Shown here: positions 56,596 through 64,000 of the stretch, piece by piece
How the letters are laid out: every line of letters begins with the position of its first letter
How positions within the stretch are numbered: position 1 is the stretch's first letter
Assembly (NCBI RefSeq): GCF_050948175.1
Contig: NW_027490528.1
Span: 1-64,000, forward strand
DNA from: Xylocopa sonorina
Taxonomy: Eukaryota; Arthropoda; Insecta; Hymenoptera; Apidae
Reading direction: 5' to 3'
Length of the DNA stretch: 64,000 bases
Notes under the pieces: generated by a model
What the model was told of the DNA's origin: nothing
What the model saw: only the letters and a program-made list of their open reading frames with translations
The model's database searches: none
Position numbers and translations under genes: made by a program

Positions 56596-57994
56596 CGATA
56601 CGTAGACATCTGCAAACGCTATTTCCTTGCAAGGAAGTGTCCCATTTACATTCATTTGAAGTGTAGTCGAGGAATACATAACACTTCGCAAATCATGTTA
56701 CATCTTACCATGAAACGTAGAAATGAGATGCGATATCGCGTTTTAAGAAGCATTAGAACTCTATTCCTACGATACCTAGACATCTGCAGACGCTATTACC
56801 TAACAAGGAAGTGTCGCATTTACATTCATTAGAAGTGTTGACGAGGAATACATGACACTTCGCAAATCATATTATATCTTACCATGAAACATAGAAATGG
56901 GATGCGGTATCGCGTTTTAAGAAGCATTAGTAAGCTATTGCTACGATACGTAGGGACCTGAAAACGCTATTTCCTAGCGAGGAAGTATCGCATTCACATT
57001 CAGTTGAAGTGTAGACGAGGAACACATAACACTTCGCAAATAATGTTATATCTTACCATGAAACATAGAAATGAGATGCAATATCGCGTTTTAAGTATCA
57101 TATGAACTCTATTGCTACGATACGTAGACATCTGCAAACGCTATTTCGTTGCAAGGAAGTGTCGCATTTACTTTCATTTGAATCGTAGACGAGGAATGCA
57201 TAACACTTCGCAATGAATATTATATCTTATCATGAAACATAGAAATGATTTGCGATATCGGAGTTTTAAGAAGCATTAGAACTCTATTGCTACGATACGT
57301 AGACATCTGCAAACGCTATTTCCTTGCAAGGAAGTGTCGCATTTGCATTCCTTTGAAGTGTAGACGAGGAATACATGATACTTCGCAAATCATATTATAT
57401 CTTACCATGAAACATAGAAATGATTTGCGATATCGGAGTTTTAAGAAGCATTAGAAAGCTATTGCTACGATACGTAGACATCTGCAAACGCTATTTCCTA
57501 GCGGGGAAGTATCGCATTCACATTCATTTGAAGTGTAGACGAAGAATACACAACACTTCGCAAATCATATTATACCTTACCATGAAATATAGAAATGAGA
57601 TGCGATACCGCGTTTTAAGAATCATTAGAACTCGATTGCTACGATACGTAGACATCTGCAAACGCTATTTCCTTGCAAGGAAGTGTCGCATTTACATTCA
57701 TTTGAATCGTAGACGAGGAATACATAACACTTCGCAATGAATTTTATATCTTATCATGAAACATAGATATGAGATGCAATATCTCGTCTTAAGAAGCATT
57801 TTAATTCTATTGCTTCGATACGTAGACGTCTGCAAACGCTATTTCCTTGCAAGGATGTGTCGCATTTACATTCCATTGAAGTGCAGACGAGGAATACATG
57901 ATACTTCGGAAATCATATTATATCATACCATGAAACATAGAAATGAGATGCGATATCGCGTTTTAAGAAGCATTGGAACACTATTGCTACGATA
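56596..57994. repeat. 1.4-kb block, copy 2 of the 6965-bp spaced pair
   Basis: It follows the block at 49631 to 57994, then switches at GATAGGTAGTCATTTGC to match the segment near 53289 at offset 4702. The switch inside one monomer shows a mosaic joint between two different source segments. Confidence 0.85.
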
Positions 57995-60129
57995 GGTAGT
58001 CATTTGCAAACGCTACTTCCTTGCAAGGAAGTGTCGCATTTACATTCATTTGAAGTGTAGACGAGGAATACATAACGCTTCGCAAATCATATTATATCTT
58101 ACCATGAAACATAGAAATGAGATGCGATATCGCGTTTTAAGAATCATAAGAACTCTATTGCTACGATACGTAGACATCTGCAAAAGCTATTTCCTTGCAA
58201 GGAAGTGTCGCATTTACATTCATTTGAAGTGTACACGAGGAATACATGACACTTCGCAAATCATATTATATCTTACCATGAAACATAGAAATGAGTTGCG
58301 ATATCGCGTTTTAAGAATCATAATAACACTATTGCTTCGATACGTAGACATCTGCAAACGCTATTTCCTTGCAAGGAAGTGTCGCATTCACATTCACTTG
58401 AAGTGTAGGCGAGGAATACATAACACTTCGCAAATCATATTATACCTTACCATGAAATATAGAAATGAGATGCGATACCGCGTTATAAGAATCATTAGAA
58501 CTCTATTGCTACGATACGTAGACATCTGCAAACGCTATTTCCTTGCAAGGAAGTGTCGCATTTACATTCATTTGAATCGTAGACGAGGAATACATAACAC
58601 TTCGCAAATCATATTATATCTTACCATGAAAAATAGAAATGAGATGCGATATCGCGTTTTAAGAATCATAAGAACTCTATTGCTACGATACGTAGACATC
58701 TGCAAACGCTATTTCCTTGCAAGGAAGTGTCGCATTTACATTCATTTGAAGTGTACACGAGGAATACATGACACTTCGCAAATCATATTATATCTTACCA
58801 TGAGACATAGAAATGAGTTGCGATATCGAGTTTTAAGAATCATATAAACTCTATTGCTACGATACGTAGACATCTGCAAACGCTATTTCCCTGCAAGGAA
58901 GTGTCGCATTTACATTCATTTGAATCGTAGACGAGGAATGCATAACACTTCACAATGAATATTATATCTTATCATGAAACATAGATATGAGATGCAATAT
59001 CTCGTTTTAAGAAGCATTTGAAATCTATTGCTTCGATACGTAGACATCTGCAAACGCTATTTCCTTGCAAGGAAGTGTAGTATTTACATTCATCTGAAAT
59101 GTAGACGAGGAATACATATCACTTCGCAAATCATATTATACCTTACCATGAAACATAGAAATGAGATGCGATATCGCGTTTTAAGAATCATAAGAAATCA
59201 ATTGCTACGAAACGTAGACATCTGCAAACGCTATTTCCTTGCAAGGAAGTGTCGCATTTACGTTCATTTGAAGTGTAGACGAGGAATACATAACACTTCG
59301 AAAATCATATTATATCTTACCATGAAACATAGAAATGGGATGCGCTATCGCGTTTTAAGTAGCATTAGAACTCTATTGCTACGATACGTAGACATCTGCA
59401 AACGCTATTACCTAGCGAGGAAGTGTCGCATTCACATTCATTTGAAGTGTAGACGAGGAATACATGACACTTCGCAATGAATATTATATCTTACCATGAA
59501 ACATAGAAAAGAGATGCGATATCGCGTTTTAAGAATCATAAGAACTCCATTGTTTCGATACGTAGACATCTGCAAACGCTATTTCCTTGCAAGGAAGTGT
59601 CGCATTCACACTCACTTGAAGTGTAGACGAGGAATACATAACACTTCTCAAATAATGTTATATCTTACCATGAAACATAGAAACGTGATGCAATATCGCA
59701 TTTTAAGAATCATATGAACTCTATTGCTACGATACGTAGACATCTGCAAACGCTATTTCCTTGCAAGGAAGTGTCGCATTTACATTCATTTGAAGTGTAG
59801 ACGAGGAATACATGACACTTCGCAAATCATATTATATCTTACCATGAAACATAGAAAAGAGATGCGATATCGCGTTCTAAGAATCATAAGAACTCTATTG
59901 CTTCGATACGTAGACATCTGCAAACGCTATTTCCTTGCAAGGAAGTGTCGCATTCACATTCACTTGAAGTGTAAACGAGGAATACATAACACTTCGCAAT
60001 TTATGTTATATCTTACCATGAAACATAGAAATGAGATGCAATATCGCGTTTTAAGAATCATATGAACTCTATTGCTACGATACGTAGACATTTGCAAACG
60101 CTATTTCCTTGCAAGGAAGTGTCGCATTT
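57995..60129. repeat. Mixed satellite segment
   Basis: About twelve monomers. The first part matches the 53289 region (CATAACGCTTCG near 53373 and 58075). The 59015-59260 part matches 47872-48110 and 37778-38020, with GAAGTGTAGTATTTAC, ATTCATCTGAAATG and GAAATCAATTGCTACGAAACG. Several class A copies in a row give a 265-codon frame at 58050-58847, which I regard as non-genic. Confidence 0.8.
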
Positions 60130-60778
60130 ACATTCATTTGAATCGTAGACGAGGAATGCATAACACTTCGCACATCATATTATATCTTACCATGAAACAT
60201 AAAAATGAGATGCGATTTCGCGTTTTAAGATGCATTAGAACTCTATTGCTACGATAGGTAGACATCTGCAAACGCTATTTCCTAGCGAGGAAGTATCGCA
60301 TTCACGTTCACTTGAAGTGTAGACGAGGAATACATAACACTTCGCAAATCATATTATATCTTACCATGAAACATAGAAATGAGATGCGATATCGCGTTTT
60401 AAGAAGCATTAGAACTCTATTGCTACGATACGTAGACATCTGCAAACGCTATTACCTAGCGAGGAAGTGTCGCATTCACATTCATTTGAATCGTAGACGA
60501 GGAATGCATAACACTTCGCACATCATATTATATCTTACCATGAAACATAAAAATGAGATGCGATTTCGCGTTTTAAGATGCATTAGAACTCTATTGCTAC
60601 GATAGGTAGACATCTGCAAACGCTATTTCCTAGCGAGGAAGTATCGCATTCACGTTCACTTGAAGTGTAGACGAGGAATACATAACACTTCGCAAATCAT
60701 ATTATATCTTACCATGAAACATAGAAATGAGATGCGATATCGCGTTTTAAGAAGCATTAGAACTCTATTGCTACGATA
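60130..60778. repeat. 348-bp dimer tandem duplication
   Basis: Unit 1 is 60130-60477 and unit 2 is 60478-60778. Both hold CGCACATCATATT, ACATAAAAATGAG, GCGATTTCGCG, TTTTAAGATGCATTAG and ATTCACGTTCACTTG. They part at GATACGTAG (60431) against GATAGGTAG (60779). Confidence 0.87.
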
Positions 60779-63700
60779 GGTAGACATCTGCAAACGCTAT
60801 TTCCTAGCGAGGAAGTATCGCATTCACGTTCACTTGAAGTGTAGGCGAGGAATACATAACACTTCGCAAATCATGTTATATCTTACCATGAAACATAGAA
60901 ATGAGATGCGATATCGCGTTTTAAGAATCATATGAACTCTATTGCTACGATACGTAGATATCTGCAAACGCTGTTTCCTTGCAAGGAAGTGTCGCCTTTA
61001 CTTTCATTTGAATCGTAGACGAGGAAAGCTTAACAATTCGCAATGAATATTATATCTTACCATGAAACATAGAAATGAGTTGCAATATCGCGTTTTAAGA
61101 ATCATATAAACACTATTGCTACGATACGTAGACATCTGCAAACGCTATTTCCTTGCAAGGAAGTGTCGCATTTACATTCATTTGAATCGCAGACGAGGAA
61201 TGCATAACACTTCGCAATGAATATTATATCTTATCATGAAACATAGATATGAGATGCAATATCTCGTCTTAAGAAGCATTTTAACACTATTGCTTCGATA
61301 CGTAGACGTCTGCAAACGCTATTTCAATGCAAGGATGTGTCGCATTTACATTCCATTGAAGTGCAGACGAGGAATACATGATACTTCGGAAATCATATTA
61401 TATCTTACCATGAAACATAGAAATGAGATGCGATAACGCGTTTTAAGAAGCACTAGAAAGCTATTGCTACGATACGTAGAGATCTGCAAACGCTATTTCC
61501 TAGCGAGGAAGTATCGCATTCACATTCGTTTGAAGTGTAGACGAGGAATACATAACACTTCGCAAATCATTTTATATCTTACCATGAAACATGGAAATGA
61601 GATGCGACATCGCGTTTTAAGAATCATATGAACTCTATTGCTACGATACGTAGACATCTGCAAACGCTGTTTCCTTGCAAGGAAGTGTCGCATTTACTTT
61701 CATTTGAATCGTAAACGAGGAATGCATAACACTTCGCAATGAATATTATATCTTATCATGAAACATAGATATGAGATGCAATATCTCGTTTTAAGAAGCA
61801 TTTGAACTCTATTGCTTCGATACGTAGACGTCTGCATACGCTATTTCCTTGCAAGGAAGTGTCGCATTTACATTCATTTGAAGTGTAGACGAGGAATACA
61901 TGACACTTCGCAAATCATATTATATCTTACCATGAAACGTAGAAATGAGATGCGATATCGCGTTTTAAGAAGCATTGGAACTCTATTGCTACGATCCGTA
62001 GACATCTGCAAACGCTATTTCCTTGCGAGGAAGTATCGCATTCACATTCGTTTGAAGTGTAGACGAGGAATACATAACACTTCGCAAATCATTTTATATC
62101 TTACCATGAAACATAGAAATGAGATGCGATATCGCGTTTTAAGAATCATATGAACTCTATTGCTACGATACGTAGGCATCTGCAAACGCTATTTCCTTGC
62201 AAGGAAGTGTCGCATTTACTTTCATATGAATCGTAGACGAGGAATGCATAACACTTCGCAATGAATATTATATCTTATCATGAAACATAGATATGAGTTG
62301 CAATATCGCGTTTTAAGAATCATATGAACTCTATTGCTACGATACGTAGACATCTGCAAACGCTATTTCCTTGTAAGGAAGTGTCGCATTTACTTTCATT
62401 TGAATCGTAGACGAGGAAAGCATAACACATCGCAATGAATATTATATCTTATCATGAATCATAGATATGAGATGCAATATCTAGTTTTAAGAAGCAATTG
62501 AAATCTATTGCTTCGATACGTAGACATCTGCAAACGCTATTTCCTTGCAAGGAAGTGTCGCATTCACATTCACTTGAAGTGTAGACGAGGAATACATAAC
62601 ACTTCGCAATGAATATTATATCTTATCATGAAACATAGATATGAGATGCAATATCTCGTTTTAAGAAGCATTTGAACTCTATTGCTTCGATACGTAGACA
62701 TCTGCAAACGCTATTTCCTTGCAAGGAAGTGTCCCATTTACATTCATTTGAAGTGTAGACCTGGAATACATAACACTTCGCAAATCATGTTACATCTTAC
62801 CATGTAACGTAGAAATGAGATGCGATATCGCGTTCTAAGAAGCATTAGAACTCTACTGCTACGATACGTAGACATCTGTAAACGCTATTTCCTTGCAAGG
62901 AAGTGTCGCATTTACATTCATTTGAAGTGTAGACGAGGAATACATAACACTTCGCATATCATATTATATCTGATCATGAAATATAGAAATGAGATGCGAT
63001 ATCGCGTTTTAAGAATCATATAAACTCTATTGCTACGATACGTTGACATCTGCAAACGCTATTTCCTTGCAAGGAAGTGTCGCATTTACATTCCTTTGAA
63101 GTGTAGACGAGGAATACATGATACTTCGCAAATCATATTATATCTTACCATGAAACATAGAAATGAGATGCGATATCGCGTTTTAAGAAGCACTAGAAAG
63201 CTATTGCTACGATACGTAGAGATCTGCAAACGCTATTTCCTAGCGAGGAAGTATCGCATTCACATTCGTTTGAAGGGTAGACGAGGAATACATAACACTT
63301 CGCAAATCATTTTATATCTTACCATGAAACATAGAAATGAGATGCGATATCGCGTTATAAGAATCATATGAACTCTATTGCTACGATACGTAGACATCTG
63401 CAAACGCTGTTTCCTTGCAAGGAAGTGTCGCATTTACTTTCATTTGAATCGTAGACGAGGAATGCATAACACTTCGCATTGAATATTATATCTCATCATG
63501 AAACATAGATATGAGATGCAATATCTCGTTTTGAGAAGCATTTGAACTCTATTGCTACGATACCTAGACATCTGGAGACACTATTTCCTAGCGAGGAAGT
63601 GCCGCATTCACATTCATTTGAAGTGTAGACGAGGAATACATAACACTTCGCAAATCATGTTATATCTTACCATGAAACATAAAAATGAGATGCGATATCG

Positions 63701-64000
63701 CGTTTAAAGAATCATATGAACTCTATTGCTACGATACGTAGACATCTGCAAACGCTATTTCCTTGCAAGGAAGTGTCGCATTTACTTTCATTTCAATCGT
63801 AGACGAGGAATGCATAACACTTCGCAATGAATATTATATCTTATCATGAAACATAGATATGAGATGCAATATCTCGTTTTAAGAAGCATTAGAACTCTAT
63901 TGTTACGATACCTAGACATCTGCAGACGCTATTTCCTTGCAAGGAAGTGTCGCATTTACATTCATTTGAAGTGTAGACGAGGAATACATGACACTTCGCA
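60779..64000. repeat. Right-hand satellite segment, running off the window
   Basis: About 18 monomers. The block 61236-61436 is a third copy of the 50791 and 57756 type (CATTTTAAC, GAAGTGCAGACG, CTTCGGAAATC). The stretch 61441-61730 recurs at 63181-63470, offset exactly 1740, with GAAGCACTAGAAAGC, ATTCGTTTGAAG and CAAATCATTTTATATC. The last monomer starts at 63942 and is cut at the window end. Confidence 0.82.

Larger units (their letters stand above)
1..64000 (+). repeat. 174-bp satellite array filling the window
   Basis: The motif AGGAAGTGTCGCAT and close variants recur every 174 bases, for example at 1, 175, 349 and 523, and again at 63942. All copies are in the same orientation and I found no foreign sequence between them. 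About 368 monomers fit. The consensus compiled by eye has 31 G and 32 C in 174 bp. The length falls in the 160-180 bp range common for nucleosome-phased centromeric and pericentromeric satellites, which is why I infer heterochromatin of a eukaryotic chromosome. The family is not recognised. Departures from exact 174-bp phase come from two 18-bp deletions, one 98-bp partial duplication and roughly two dozen single-base indels. Both ends of the window lie inside a monomer, so the true array is longer. There are no rRNA, tRNA, mobile element or coding features in it that I can support. Confidence 0.98.

Noticed and set aside
1..64000. CRISPR array
   Set aside because: Repeats are 174 bp and contiguous, with no unique spacers between short repeats and no cas genes.
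1..64000. CENP-B box
   Set aside because: I looked for TTCG followed at the right spacing by CGGG on both strands of the consensus. TTCGCAAATCAT is the only TTCG stretch of note in class A and lacks the CGGG end.
1..64000. Human-type alpha satellite (171 bp) or the 178-bp Arabidopsis centromere repeat
   Set aside because: The length is similar, but I see no recognisable sequence agreement with what I remember of either consensus. A database search would settle it.
1..64000. Telomeric repeats, rRNA, tRNA or retrotransposon ends
   Set aside because: No telomere-like short repeat, conserved RNA motif, poly-A tail, LTR or target-site duplication was found; every stretch could be assigned to the 174-bp monomer.
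1..64000. Pure assembly artefact
   Set aside because: The copies differ by many scattered substitutions, indels and distinct joints, which fits a real array. Copy number of the youngest duplications (2957, 2960 and 9920 bp) could still be affected by assembly and should be confirmed with reads.

Overview
The whole 64 kb window is one uninterrupted head-to-tail satellite DNA array. The monomer is 174 bp (about 36% GC), and about 368 copies fill the window. The first and last copies are cut by the window edges, so the array continues on both sides. I see no unique sequence, transposon, RNA gene, CRISPR array, inversion or credible protein-coding gene. Such an array points to a eukaryotic chromosome, most likely centromeric, pericentromeric or other constitutive heterochromatin. 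I do not recognise the satellite family and cannot name the species. The consensus monomer I compiled by eye has 9 CpG where base composition predicts about 5.7. That argues against long exposure to germline CpG methylation, but it does not identify a lineage.

Monomer numbering here starts at AGGAAG (window position 1). Landmarks are a 14-bp palindrome across the monomer joint (166-174 plus 1-5), a GCGATATCGC palindrome (99-108) and TACGTA (142-147). Monomers fall into recurring haplotypes. Class A has GCGATATCGC and a fully open + frame. Class B carries about a dozen linked substitutions and two in-frame TGA codons. Class C has a different palindrome loop (AGCG) linked to a T-to-C change at monomer position 16. 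These are shuffled without one fixed higher-order period.

The larger organisation is a hierarchy of tandem and dispersed segmental duplications, nearly all whole multiples of 174 bp plus or minus a base or two. Left part: a 1741-bp module (1-5800). Next: a 2960-bp tandem duplication containing a 523-bp one (8248-13888), whose pieces recur at 15431-18954. Then: a 2957-bp tandem duplication (17325-23288). Centre: a 9.92-kb near-identical tandem duplication (28102-48148) that itself contains 3.83-kb, 1392-bp and 522-bp duplications. Right part: blocks repeated at 6965 bp (49631 and 56596) and a 348-bp dimer (60130-60778). The pattern is what repeated unequal exchange or amplification of a satellite would leave.

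Because 174 is 3 x 58, the open frame of class A monomers runs from copy to copy and yields many predicted open frames, the longest 359 codons. They are a by-product of the period, not genes.
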